A stretch of 64,000 nt of DNA from Uloborus plumipes (GCA_038373865.1 JAXGGA010003948.1:30892-94891); one strand, 5' to 3'; positions 35,095-43,984 are shown, counted from the stretch's first letter. Program-made: numbers and translations. Notes: generated from the sequence alone by a model not told the origin.

Positions 35095-35270
35095 TAGTAA
35101 TGCAGTTACAGTGAACTGTTGTCTCTGTAACCGTCTCAGCCCTGACTAGCTGTATTTTGAAAGTCGAGTCAGGTGGTCCTTTAAGAAAGCCTCCAATGCA
35201 GTGACTCAACCATGTTTCCCGAATGTTAGAGCACCCATATACTTTTCCTAATACATAGATACCAGAGCAG
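35095..35270 (+). other. R element R2: two-hairpin repeated sequence
   Basis: Hairpin 1: AGTTACAG...CTGTAAC (35104-35132). This is followed by the conserved box CGTCTCAGCCC. Hairpin 2: GAGTCA (35166-35171) pairs with TGACTC (35202-35207) around a CTTTAAGAAAG interior. The tail carries ATGTTT and CCTAATAC words shared with the other copies. It may be a structured RNA or a mobile repeat; the paired changes between copies favour a folded RNA or DNA. Confidence 0.65.
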
Positions 35271-35410
35271 AAGAGAGACTACCATTCCTAGTACAGTAAC
35301 AATACTGGTACACTAGGACTGGACTGTCTTATATCCCAGTCGTAAGCTGTTAGACAATACACTAGTGGGGGATAAGCTCCTATTTCTAGATCCTATTCCT
35401 AATAATATAA

Positions 35411-35487
35411 ATGAACTCGGACAGATGAAAGAATTCTATGATTATTTCTCACATTATATGACAGATAACAGGTCTCTGTGTTTGTAA
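35411..35487 (+). pseudogene. Small acidic family member D, frame-broken
   Basis: After ATGAACTCGGACAG the frame is broken relative to the family start. A second frame reads MKEFYDYFSHYMTD, which lines up with the family core R/K-E-F-x-E-F/Y (gene A: REFHEFVRQMYEE). The spacing to the core is four bases shorter than in gene A. It ends at TAA (35485-35487). The intact histone-type stem-loop lies 38 bases on. It is either a decayed paralogue or a transcript no longer selected for protein. Confidence 0.55.
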
Positions 35488-35525
35488 ACCCGAAGTGGAA
35501 GTTGAAAAGGAATTAATAAGAAAAA

Positions 35526-35541
35526 GGCCCTTTTCAGGACC
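35526..35541 (+). terminator. Histone-type 3' stem-loop of gene D
   Basis: GGCCCT-TTTC-AGGACC matches the 16-base consensus GGYYYUUHUHARRRCC at every position. Five of six stem pairs form (one C-A mismatch). It is preceded by AAAAA and followed by CACACA and, about 15 bases on, the purine-rich CTAAAAGGATGC. Confidence 0.7.
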
Positions 35542-35930
35542 ACACATATATTTGCTAAAAGGATGCTTTTGGTAAATTATAACGATATAAACACTAGAAT
35601 TATTGTACAAACTAGAGAGCATTCAGTCGAAAATTGATCGAAATTCAGATTTCGGGAGTTATTCCGGAATTTAAAACCTACCAATACATGATTTTTGTTC
35701 CGTTTTTTCAGTAATGCGTATTAGATATAGTCTGCTAAACCCTATTTTACGCAATTATGTTTTTGCACCCATCTGACACTGCACGATACAAATGATGTCG
35801 GTAAATAATTATGTAAGCCTTAAATGTTTGAAAAACAGAGTCAACGGAAGCGCGTTGAGACACAAAATTATGGAAGTAAAAATATCACCTTTGCACGCTC
35901 TTATGCTATTCGCCCTACTTGAAGTTTGTG
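35542..35930 (+). repeat. Downstream tail paralogous to the tail of gene A
   Basis: About 380 bases after the stem-loop align throughout with 36940-37320 at roughly 75-80 percent by eye. Shared words include AAAAGGATGCTTTTG, ACCAATACATGATTTTTGTT and CTATTTTACG. The unit D-stem-loop-tail and the unit A-stem-loop-tail therefore arose by one old tandem duplication of about 1.4 kb. Confidence 0.8.
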
Positions 35931-36500
35931 ACGATCACAGGAGATGATTATTTGTGTTAAAATGTGTTTAAGCTGCCAAAGAATGTTTTTGCAGTAAAAT
36001 AAATTCGCACACTTTTTTTGTATTAAGAAAACTTGAATTCATTGTTATCGCTAGTGGGACTTTTTTTTTTTAATTTAATTGTTTTGAAGGAAAACCCATA
36101 TGTTTACATTAAATTTGTAGGAAAAAATTAAAGTTGAAGTGAAAATTTCCATTTTGTTTTTTAACTCATTCTCCAAACAATTCTTTTCTAAAAGAAAAAA
36201 AAACCATGACGATATTACACGACAACATTTTTATTCCGATTGAATTTTTACATCCATCCATCATGTCAAATTTAGTAGATGAATAGAGAGTTTCTTAGTT
36301 TACAATTAGTACACCACCTTAAAAAGTTTGCGGAAAATATAGTGGTAATGTTACATTAACACTGATTATTTCGTCTTCCCTTGATCAACTTGGAAATGTC
36401 TCTTTTTTTGCAACATTATTTGCATTAAAATAACATTATTTGTTAATAACACTAGAAAAATTCAATGTCATACGTAATTAGGAACTCATTAGTGTAACTA
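35931..36500. other. AT-rich spacer, no gene seen
   Basis: Spacer between the gene D tail and the region upstream of gene A. Only AT-rich sequence and short homopolymers were seen. Confidence 0.4.
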
Positions 36501-36505
36501 TAAAA

Positions 36506-36601
36506 ATGAACTTCTGCGTCAACGACGGTGTAGAAGTGCCTAAACTAATTTCATTGGTCAATGAGGTTGTTGAAGAATCTCTAACCAATAACACCCAGTA
36601 G
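36506..36601 (+). CDS. Possible 31-residue peptide upstream of gene A
   Basis: An ATG opens a 31-codon frame beginning MNFCVNDGVEVPKLISLVNE and ending before TAG at 36599. In unit 2 the BEL/Pao element interrupts it after SLT. It may be only promoter DNA, since CATTGG and CCAAT words lie within it. No homologue is known to me. Confidence 0.2.
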   Translation: MNFCVNDGVEVPKLISLVNEVVEESLTNNTQ

Positions 36602-36660
36602 AACTATCTCTCTCTACATATACACATATATGTAGGGAGAAGTGAAACATTTCACTCGAT
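36551..36660 (+). promoter_or_regulatory. Putative promoter of gene A
   Basis: An inverted CCAAT box in CATTGGTCAATGAG (36552-36565) has the context (A/C)ATTGGTC(A/G)A shared with the regions before genes B (37612) and C (45223). A forward CCAAT lies at 36585-36589, and a TATA-like run CACATATATG at about 36623-36632, about 80 bases before the ATG. The palindrome GTGAAACATTTCAC lies at 36642-36655. CCAAT boxes are common in replication-dependent histone promoters; linking them here is inference. Confidence 0.4.
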
Positions 36661-36708
36661 TTTTTTTTGTGCTTCATTATCTGCTTCTTCCTTCCACAAT
36701 ATAAGCCA

Positions 36709-36891
36709 ATGGACGCCATCCGCGAACGAAGAGAATTTCATGAATTCGTGAGACAGATGTACGAGGAACTCCAACAAATGGCACAAGAGTACGCTCGTCA
36801 TCCGCACTTAGAGGAGTTGCTACGCGAAGCGGAGGAGGAGTTCTGGCATTACTATCACAGGAGAAACGCAAATTCCAGAGCTCGTGGCTGA
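36709..36891 (+). CDS. Small acidic protein A (60 residues), unit 1
   Basis: The frame MDAIRERREFHEFVRQMYEE continues as a charged, probably helical protein with LLREAEEEFWHYYHRRN and a basic C-terminus (NSRARG). I chose the ATG at 36709 because genes B and C start with the same MD-x4-R-x-EF-x-E pattern; an in-frame ATG 14 codons earlier falls in pyrimidine-rich sequence. A stretch with LQQMAQEY and LEELLREAEEE suggests a short coiled coil. No signal peptide, and no family known to me. The stop codon is followed after 32 bases by a histone-type stem-loop, so the mRNA probably lacks poly(A) and is S-phase expressed (inference). The unit-2 copy (60319) differs by one residue (R to K). Confidence 0.65.
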   Translation: MDAIRERREFHEFVRQMYEELQQMAQEYARHPHLEELLREAEEEFWHYYHRRNANSRARG

Positions 36892-36923
36892 TAAGAACAA
36901 AAGCTGAGATTGGAAAAAAAAAG

Positions 36924-36939
36924 GGTCTTTTTCAGAACC
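36924..36939 (+). terminator. Histone-type 3' stem-loop of gene A (unit 1)
   Basis: GGTCTT-TTTC-AGAACC fits the consensus GGYYYUUHUHARRRCC. One stem position is C-A here, whereas the unit-2 copy has C-G. It is preceded by an A-run and followed 15 bases on by GATAAAAGGATGC. Confidence 0.72.
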
Positions 36940-37320
36940 ATACACATATTTGATAAAAGGATGCTTTTGCAAAATATGTAACGTAATAGCACTAGATATA
37001 TTGTACCAAACTAAAGAGCGTTCAATCAGAAATTGACCGCAATTCATATTTCGGAATTTAAAACATACCAATACATGATTTTTGTTTCGTGTTTTCAGTT
37101 ACAGGTCTGAGATATGGGTTTGCTAAATCCTATTTTACGTGAATCAGTTTGTGTGTTTCACCGAATAGAACATCGCACGATACAAGTGATGTTGGTAAAT
37201 AATTATCGTGAATGGTTAAAAAATATGGAGTTAAGGGAAGCGCGTCAAAACAAATTTATGAAGATAAAAAAAACCACGTTTGCGCCTCTTACGATATTCA
37301 CCTTATTTTAGGAAATAACC
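36940..37320 (+). repeat. Gene A downstream tail with a 65-codon frame
   Basis: Paralogous to 35542-35930. It includes tgttttcag, an acceptor-like word, at 37091-37099, then ATG at 37114 and a 65-codon open frame (MGLLNPILRESVCVFHRIEH...). The frame is disrupted in the D tail, so I do not call it a gene with confidence. In unit 2 the tail is cut at the deletion junction (60795). Confidence 0.5.
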
Positions 37321-37607
37321 GGTTAACAAAAGTTGAAAATATACTATAAACTTCGGAAGGACATTCATTTTCCTGGATTATTAAAGATTATTCCAAAAAG
37401 AGTTGTAATTATATTTGCATTGTCTTGATGATAATGTAGGTAAAATCGAAATGACTATTGTTTTTAACATTTCATTGTTTCGAGCATCATATATACTCTA
37501 ATAACAGTTTGAGTAAGATTCAAAGTATTTTTTTTCTTTTATAAAACATGAACCAATTTGCAAAGAAACATTTGAGTTCACGGAAGGAGAGACACACGAA
37601 TACGGAA

Positions 37608-37756
37608 CGTGATTGGTCGAGATGGTTTAGAAACCATATCTGTTCGTCCAATTAGACTTAAGTGCACTTTCAGCTCCACAACATAGATATTATATTTAAA
37701 CCTATAGGTTTCTTTCATTCTACACTTACTTCCACTTGCCTTCTCACTGCATCGTC
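37608..37756 (+). promoter_or_regulatory. Putative promoter of gene B
   Basis: GTGATTGGTCGAGATGG (inverted CCAAT) at 37609-37625 resembles ATCATTGGTCAAGATAG before gene C. A TATA-like TATATTTAAA occurs at about 37691-37700, 57 bases before the ATG, which places a start site near 37720 and a short leader ending TCGTC-ATGG. Confidence 0.5.
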
Positions 37757-38026
37757 ATGGATTCTACCTCCCAACGCGGAGAATTTCAGGAGTACATCAT
37801 GGCTATACGAGAAGAAATCCAGAGATTGGAACGAAGTTTATACGAAATGCGACAGCTCGCGATCGACCTGGAGATGGACATGGACGAAGAACTCGAAGCG
37901 ATAGAGGAGGAGTTGAATGAAGCCCGTGCACTGGCAGAATACGCCGAGGAAACGAACGAGGAGGGAGATACCTTCTGCTGCGGCGACCTGGAAGATTTCT
38001 TCGACATGGACTGTCGAGGTCCATGA
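37757..38026 (+). CDS. Small acidic protein B (89 residues)
   Basis: It starts MDSTSQRGEFQEYIMAIREE and shares the family pattern M-D-x4-R-x-E-F-x-E-[FY]-[IV]-x2-[IM]-x-E-E with genes A and C. The rest is strongly acidic and helical-looking (heptad-like LERSLYEM..., EELEAIEEELNEARALAEY), with a C-terminal CC...DLEDFFDMDC segment. It is the longest and best preserved member. Its stop is followed after 48 bases by a perfect histone-type stem-loop, and a TATA-like word and CCAAT-type site lie upstream. It occurs only in unit 1; unit 2 lost it in an 8 kb deletion. No known family. A chromatin or histone-linked role would fit its 3' end and acidity but is only a guess. Confidence 0.72.
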   Translation: MDSTSQRGEFQEYIMAIREEIQRLERSLYEMRQLAIDLEMDMDEELEAIEEELNEARALAEYAEETNEEGDTFCCGDLEDFFDMDCRGP

Positions 38027-38074
38027 ACGATCAAACATATTGGACTACTTTCACCTTTATTATTTAAAAAAAAG

Positions 38075-38090
38075 GGCCCTTTTTAGGGCC
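38075..38090 (+). terminator. Histone-type 3' stem-loop of gene B, perfect stem
   Basis: GGCCCT-TTTT-AGGGCC forms six perfect pairs with the U-A closing pair and GG/CC base of the histone element. The A-run before it and ACCCA after it are the classical flanks. TCTGAAGGAGGAATGC about 10 bases further on resembles the purine-rich histone downstream element bound by U7 snRNA. Confidence 0.85.
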
Positions 38091-38340
38091 ACCCATATGT
38101 CTGAAGGAGGAATGCCTATGTTAACTTTGAAAGACCTTTGTTTTGTTTTCATAGCAATCGATTTGTACGTTCTCTAGATTTATTGCCCGATGAAACCGAA
38201 AGACAATGTTTAGTGACTGGATCGGGCCAAGACGCTGAGATATAGTTTAAATTCACTTTTCTAGCTTTTGGTTCAGATGGTAAAAGATGGGTGAAATTCT
38301 CTCGTCCTCTCGTAATATTTGAATGAGGTTTTTAAATATT
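38091..38340 (+). repeat. Gene B tail, repeated at 38700-38900
   Basis: The block CCACCCATATGTCTGAAGGA and later GAAAGACAATGTTTxGTGACTGG recur at 38700-38900, followed by shared cttttggttcag and aaaatatctcaccctctc-type words. The second copy keeps the sequence 3' of the stem-loop but lacks the stem-loop itself. Confidence 0.75.
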
Positions 38341-39120
38341 AAGAGATTCTATAAGAGTTATTGTCTATCATGGGTGCCCATCCCTCCCCCGAGCTCGATG
38401 GCGCAAAATCCCCCTCAAAATTGTTCCCCATTCCTACCCATTGGTATGTTCGTTAGATTTGTTGTCCTGTCGGTTGAAACGAATAGTGAATTATTGGCTC
38501 CGTAACCGTCTCAGCCTAGGATAATTGCATTATGAAGGTAGGTTCTGGAGGCGCTTTAAGAATCCACCGAAGGCCTAGATTCGGCCTTTATAACGACATA
38601 ACGATACTGTTCAGCGACTGAATCGTAATGAAACAATTTTTTGAAGATATAACATTAAATCTTATTATTAATAATATATAATATTTAATGACAAATTATA
38701 CCACCCATATGTCTGAAGGAGGAATGCTAATGTTCCATAAATTTATTGCCTGGATGAGACCGAAAGACAATGTTTGGTGACTGGGTCGGGCGCCACCTAA
38801 GATATAATTTTAAATTCACTCTTCTAACCTTTGGTTCAGGGACCCCATCACAGGCTAAAAGATGGGTAAAAATATCTCACCCTCTCTTGACATTTGAATG
38901 AGGTTTTTAAAAATTGAGAGAGATATTTTCACAGAGTAATACAACCTTAGGAGGCAAGGTATTACTCTCGCTAGCATCAAATTTTGCAATGATGAAATTT
39001 ATTACGGGGTTCATGTTAAAACTATAAAAATGTCACACCATCTGAAAATTGCTCAAAGTTTAAGAGGACATAACGTATGTATAATAAATTTTAAAACTAA
39101 AACGTTTATTGCTACTATTA
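38341..39120. other. Spacer with R3 and a gene-B tail relic
   Basis: Apart from R3 (38480-38600) and the tail relic (38700-38900), I see only AT-rich sequence and a short GC patch near 38380-38400. Confidence 0.45.
38480..38600 (+). other. R element R3
   Basis: Has gtgaattattggctCCGTAACCG, GTCTCAGCC and the GCTTTAAGAA core. TGGA...TCCA pairs around the core. The outer stem of hairpin 2 is decayed and the 5' arm of hairpin 1 is missing. Confidence 0.55.
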
Positions 39121-39124
39121 CTTG

Positions 39125-39240
39125 GGTTAGTTCGAGGGCTATCTTGAAGTAAAAAGCTGCTGCGGTTACAGTGAATTATTGTCGCCATAACCGTCTCAGC
39201 CCAGAGGAGATGCATTAGGTATTTGAGGTTAGATTATGCT
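39125..39240 (+). other. R element R4, left half
   Basis: Begins GGGCTATCTTGAAGTAAAAAGC. Hairpin 1 is CGGTTA...TAACCG, followed by GTCTCAGCCCAG. The element is cut at GCTTTAA by the piggyBac-like insertion; its right half resumes at 44236-44330 with TTAAGAAAGTATCGAAAGCC. Confidence 0.7.
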
Positions 39241-39424
39241 TTAACACTCGTGGGTTCCTTGGGTCATATGTGACCCCAATGCAATTTCTGTTTAATATAT
39301 CTTGTTAATCAACCATTTGTTTTTAATGGCATTTTGCGGCTTTTATTCTTCTAGTTTTCTATTCAAAACAATGCTATTATTGTGTTTTATTTTTCCCGAA
39401 TTGCATTTTTTGCACACAAGACCC

Positions 39425-39560
39425 TTGGGGTCACTTCCCCAGAATGCCAAAAAAAGAGGACGTTGCAACTTTTGTCCAAGAGAACTGGACAGAAAATGCA
39501 TCGAAAATGTCATAAGTGTTTGAAATTCACTTGGAAAAAATCATGTTTTTTCAGATCTGT
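39425..39560 (+). pseudogene. piggyBac transposase Cys-rich domain remnant
   Basis: One frame reads KKRGRCNFCPRELDRK and a shifted frame continues KMHRKCHKCLKFTWKKSCF. The RCxxC...CxxC spacing matches the C-terminal zinc-binding domain of piggyBac transposases. A frameshift lies between the two halves. It supports the superfamily assignment made from the TTAA ends. Confidence 0.65.
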
Positions 39561-39733
39561 AACAGTTGTAAATAAATCTACAGTTATTGTAAGTTTTGCT
39601 CTAAAATTATAATTTTTAATGCATAAACTAAATTTTCCTTTGATTGTTTTTTTATTTTTTTAACATTAAAAAGTGTGTGAACTTTAAAAATGCATGTAAC
39701 ATTCAATAATAATATTAAATTAATTAAAGGAAG

Positions 39734-39915
39734 TGTGCTATAAGCAAAGCCTTTGGTGACTGTAAACTAACCAATAGGACTGTAACTGTAACCGTGTGTG
39801 CTTAAGAACGATGTTATGTTGTGATTCGTGTGTTTGTATGATTGTCGAATAAATATGTTAAACGCCATGTACAGTAATACTTCCTCGCCTCCTAAACATC
39901 AACACGAATTATACA
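39734..39915 (+). repeat. Gypsy element 5' LTR (182 bp)
   Basis: TGTGCTATAAGCAAAG...ATTATACA. Identical by eye to the 3' LTR (43985-44166). It is preceded by the target duplication GGAAG (39729-39733) and contains an AATAAA at about 39849. A primer-binding-like TGGTGGCAGC follows directly at 39916. Confidence 0.95.
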
Positions 39916-40011
39916 TGGTGGCAGCTGTGAAATACTTAGCTACTAAAAGATCGCGAACATTTTCTGTTGTGAAAAAAATCGTCGACAAATTTCGAAAACC
40001 GAAGTATTACA

Positions 40012-43000
40012 ATGGCGTCCATTCAGATAGCAGCACCGGAACATTTTACGTTCTCAACACCAGGAAATTGGTCTAAATGGAAAATCCGATTCGAAAGGTA
40101 CAGGATTGCTTCAGGTTTATCAAACAAATCCGGAAATAAGCAGGTAAATTCTTTAATTTACATTATGGGAGAGCAGGCAGAAGATATATTTAGTTCTTTC
40201 GGTTTGTCCGATGAAGAACAAGCTGACTTTGATACTGTTTTGGAAAGGTTCAATGATCATTTTATTGTTAAGAAAAATACTATTTTTGAAAGAGCACAAT
40301 TCAACAAAAGAATACAGCTTGAAGGGGAATCAGTGAATACTTTCATAACAGCTTTATATGCGTTAGCAGAACACTGTGAATATGGTGCATTGCATGATGA
40401 ACTTATTCGTGACCGTATTGTAGTGGGAATACGTGATAAAAATTTGAGTGCAAAGTTGCAATTAGATGCTGATCTTACACTTACAAAAGTAACTGAAAGA
40501 GTTAGGCTTAGTGAAGTTGTTAAAGAACAACAAGAGAAGCTCAGCGGTAACGAAACTGCGTCAGTTAATGCTGTTTGGCAGAATAAAAATCAGCGATTTC
40601 AAAAACAAAAGTTCGGGAAAAATAAACACAATGCAGAACCAGATGTAAATAAGAAATTTATTGAAAATAATTCACGATTTTCTGAAAAATGCAAGTGGTG
40701 TGGAAGACAGAAACATGAAAAAAGGTTGTGCCCTGCTAGGGATGCCAAGTGCAGAAAATGTGAAAAATTAGGACATTATGCCAATGTTTGTCTCACAAAA
40801 CCCAAGAAAAAATTTTCAGAAGTAGGTTTTTTGGGAGTTATCCAACCTGGAAATAAAAATGAATCATCTATTGACTGGACTGTCATCATTCAAGTGAACA
40901 ACAAGGACATTCAGTTTAAAATCGATAGCGGAGCCGACCATACCGTTTTGCCGTCGGAGGTATTCAAAGGTATGTTTCAAAATACCAAATTGAGCCCACC
41001 AGGTAAAATATTATGTGGTCCAGACAAAAGAACACTGAAAACAATAGGAAAATTCTGTGCAAGTGTTAAATTCAAAGAAAAATCCTGTTCCGAAGAAATC
41101 TATGTGATAGATAATCTTCAAACTTGTCTGCTTGGAAAACCCGCATTATTAGCTCTTGGGCTAGGGCCGAATTTAAACTCAATTTCCCAGATTTCTGCTA
41201 TGAATCCAAAAGATGCGTTTCCAGAACTTTTTGAAGGTCTTGGGGTAATGAAAGAATGTCATGTTATCAAGCTGAAGCCAGGTTCAACCCCTCTAGCAAT
41301 TACTTGTCCTAGACGTGTCCCAATTCCTCTTTTGAAGAAAACTGAAGCTGAATTGAAGAGAATGGTAGAACAAGAAGTCATTGTTCCAGTTACAGAACCG
41401 ACTGAGTGGTGTTCTCCAGTAGTGATTGTGCCTAAAAGTGATGGCAATGTCAGAATTTGCGTGGATTTAAGTGAGCTTAACAAAAATGTCAGACGTGAGC
41501 TGCATCCACTTCCTAAAATCGAGTATACTTTGAATCTTCTCACTGGTGCCAAAGTGTTTTCAAAACTTGATGCTAATTCAGGATTTTGGCAAATTCCATT
41601 GGACAAGAAATCATCGTATCTAACCACATTCATCACTCCATTTGGTAGATTTAGATTCCAAAGATTGCCTTTTGGAATTTCATCTGCTCCCGAGCATTTT
41701 CAGAGAAGAATGTCTCAAATTTTAACAGACATCCCAGGAACAGTTTGCCATATGGATGATATTTTGGTATGGGGAACAACACAAACCGAGCATGACCAGA
41801 GACTCACAGAAGTTTGTAGAAGACTCAAAGACTCCGGTATGACACTCAACTCAAAGAAATGTATGTTCTCGCAGACGTCCATTAAATTTTTAGGCCACAT
41901 AATTGATGAAAAGGGAATCCATCCTGATGTGGACAAGATTGCGGCCATAGAAAATATTAAAGTTCCAACAAATAAAAGAGAACTGAAGCAACTACTAGGC
42001 ATGGCTAATTATCTAGCAAAATTTGTTCCTAATTATGCTGATATACTTTCTCCTCTGTATTCTCTGCTAAGCAACAAAGTAAGTTTTGTATGGACATCAC
42101 CACAAGAAGAAGCTTTCCGGAAATTGAAGCATATATTGTCATCTGATCCAGTTCTACAGGTTTTTGATCCAGCAAGAGAAACTATTGTTACCACAGATGC
42201 TTCCTCATTTGGCCTAGGAGCTACACTTTGCCAAAAACAAGCAGATGGTAGAAAATCAGTAATTGCCTATGCATCTAGAACATTGACTCCAACGGAAAGT
42301 CATTACGCTCAGATTGAAAAAGAAGCCTTAGGTATTGCGTGGGGATGCGAGAAATTCCGGGATTATCTAACAGGAATTCATTTCACGCTAGAGACTGACC
42401 ATAAACCACTCATTCCGATATTTTCTAAGAAAAATTTAGATGATTTGTCTCCCCGATTACAGAGAATCAAAATAAGGATGATGAAGTTTTCTTATAACAT
42501 TGTACATATACCAGGAAAAGAATTATATGCTGCAGACGCATTGTCAAGAAACCCTCTAACAGGTCCATGCAGAAGAGCAGAATTAGAAGATGAAATTAAT
42601 GCCTACATTCAGATGGTTACAGACTGCCTTCCTGCATCATCTCACAAATTAAGAGAACTGAACGCTGCACAACTTGAAGACACAACTTGTCAAAAGCTTA
42701 CTGAATACGCACTGAAAGGATGGCCCGAAAAGAAAGAAGTTGATGCAAGCTGTGCACCTTACTGGCAGAATCGTTATGAAATTTCAGTTCAAGACGGACT
42801 GCTGATGAGAGGTTGCAGAATCATCATTCCAAAGTCACATCAAGCAGAAGTGCTGAATAGAATCCATGAAGGTCATTTGGGCATATCCAAATTTAGAGCT
42901 CGAGCCAGATGCTCCGTATACTGGCCGGGAATAAGCAAAGAAATTGAAGAGAAAATAAAAAATTGTAATGCTTGTATTCAAGAATCAAGTAATCGCCATC

Positions 43001-43968
43001 AACCCTTAATTCCAACTCCATTTCCAGAGAGACCATGGGAAGTTGTAGGTCTAGATCTATTTAAATACAAGGATGCATGGTATCTGCTAATTTCAGATTA
43101 CTACTCGAGGTATCCTGAGGTTGCCAGGTTAGACAGAATGACCTCTGCTGAAATTATAAATCACTGTAAGTCAATATTTTCACGTCATGGAATTCCAGAT
43201 GTTGTCCGTTCTGATAATGGCCCACAGTTTGATCCAGTAAAGACCTTGGAGTTTAAGAACTTTGCCAGAAGTTATGGATTTACTCACATTTCAAGTAGCC
43301 CTCGATTTCCACAGAGTAATGGTCTAATAGAAGCGGCAGTGAAAACGGTCAAAGCTCGCTTAAAGAAATCAAAGGACCCCTACTTGGCTTTAATGGAATA
43401 TAGATCAACTCCGCTAGAAAATGGTTTTAGTCCTTCCGAATTACTTATGGGTAGGAGAATCAACACTACTCTTCCTCTTGCTAAAATCCAGTTACAGCCA
43501 AAATCAGTGAACAAGGAAGTTCTTGAAACAAAAGAGGAGAGACGGATAGAAAGCCAAAAGAAGAATTATGATAAACATCACGGAGTTCGAGATTTAGATG
43601 AATTGCGCAAAGGTCAAAGTGTGTGGATTTCCGATAGAAGAGTAACAGGAAAGGTGTTACAGAAAACACCACACCCAAGATCATACCTCATTCAGTCTGG
43701 TGGAAAAACCCATAGAAGGAACAGAAAGCACTTGATTCCTGCACCAGATTTCCAGCCGGATCCTGAGCCCGAGGATGACTTTGATGGTACAGGAAACCAA
43801 CACCCCTCTACTGATGTTGATACAGGATGTGCACCTGCAATGACAGCATCACCCCAGTATCCAGGATCTCACCCTGTGGCGACTGGATCCTCTACAAATG
43901 CATATCCGAGTGCTTATGTCACTAGAAGAGGTAGGATAATTCGACCCCCTGAAAAACTGGATCTTTAA
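40012..43968 (+). CDS. Ty3/Gypsy Gag-Pol polyprotein, intact frame
   Basis: 1318 codons in one frame, with no break. In order: Gag, then two Cys/His knuckles (about residues 227-261; the second is CxxCxxxxHxxxxC), aspartic protease (DSGAD, about 304), reverse transcriptase (CVDLSELNK about 483; catalytic MDD near 580), RNase H (TTDAS about 727; ETDHKPL further on), integrase with an HHCC zinc finger (about 951-990) and D,D,E residues near 1014, 1067 and 1106. No envelope-like frame follows. Gag and Pol are fused without a frameshift. With identical LTRs and full domains this copy could be active or very recently so. It is a mobile-element polyprotein, not a host gene. Confidence 0.95.
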   Translation: MASIQIAAPEHFTFSTPGNWSKWKIRFERYRIASGLSNKSGNKQVNSLIYIMGEQAEDIFSSFGLSDEEQADFDTVLERFNDHFIVKKNTIFERAQFNKRIQLEGESVNTFITALYALAEHCEYGALHDELIRDRIVVGIRDKNLSAKLQLDADLTLTKVTERVRLSEVVKEQQEKLSGNETASVNAVWQNKNQRFQKQKFGKNKHNAEPDVNKKFIENNSRFSEKCKWCGRQKHEKRLCPARDAKCRKCEKLGHYANVCLTKPKKKFSEVGFLGVIQPGNKNESSIDWTVIIQVNNKDIQFKIDSGADHTVLPSEVFKGMFQNTKLSPPGKILCGPDKRTLKTIGKFCASVKFKEKSCSEEIYVIDNLQTCLLGKPALLALGLGPNLNSISQISAMNPKDAFPELFEGLGVMKECHVIKLKPGSTPLAITCPRRVPIPLLKKTEAELKRMVEQEVIVPVTEPTEWCSPVVIVPKSDGNVRICVDLSELNKNVRRELHPLPKIEYTLNLLTGAKVFSKLDANSGFWQIPLDKKSSYLTTFITPFGRFRFQRLPFGISSAPEHFQRRMSQILTDIPGTVCHMDDILVWGTTQTEHDQRLTEVCRRLKDSGMTLNSKKCMFSQTSIKFLGHIIDEKGIHPDVDKIAAIENIKVPTNKRELKQLLGMANYLAKFVPNYADILSPLYSLLSNKVSFVWTSPQEEAFRKLKHILSSDPVLQVFDPARETIVTTDASSFGLGATLCQKQADGRKSVIAYASRTLTPTESHYAQIEKEALGIAWGCEKFRDYLTGIHFTLETDHKPLIPIFSKKNLDDLSPRLQRIKIRMMKFSYNIVHIPGKELYAADALSRNPLTGPCRRAELEDEINAYIQMVTDCLPASSHKLRELNAAQLEDTTCQKLTEYALKGWPEKKEVDASCAPYWQNRYEISVQDGLLMRGCRIIIPKSHQAEVLNRIHEGHLGISKFRARARCSVYWPGISKEIEEKIKNCNACIQESSNRHQPLIPTPFPERPWEVVGLDLFKYKDAWYLLISDYYSRYPEVARLDRMTSAEIINHCKSIFSRHGIPDVVRSDNGPQFDPVKTLEFKNFARSYGFTHISSSPRFPQSNGLIEAAVKTVKARLKKSKDPYLALMEYRSTPLENGFSPSELLMGRRINTTLPLAKIQLQPKSVNKEVLETKEERRIESQKKNYDKHHGVRDLDELRKGQSVWISDRRVTGKVLQKTPHPRSYLIQSGGKTHRRNRKHLIPAPDFQPDPEPEDDFDGTGNQHPSTDVDTGCAPAMTASPQYPGSHPVATGSSTNAYPSAYVTRRGRIIRPPEKLDL

Positions 43969-43984
43969 ATGTAAAGAAGGGAGA

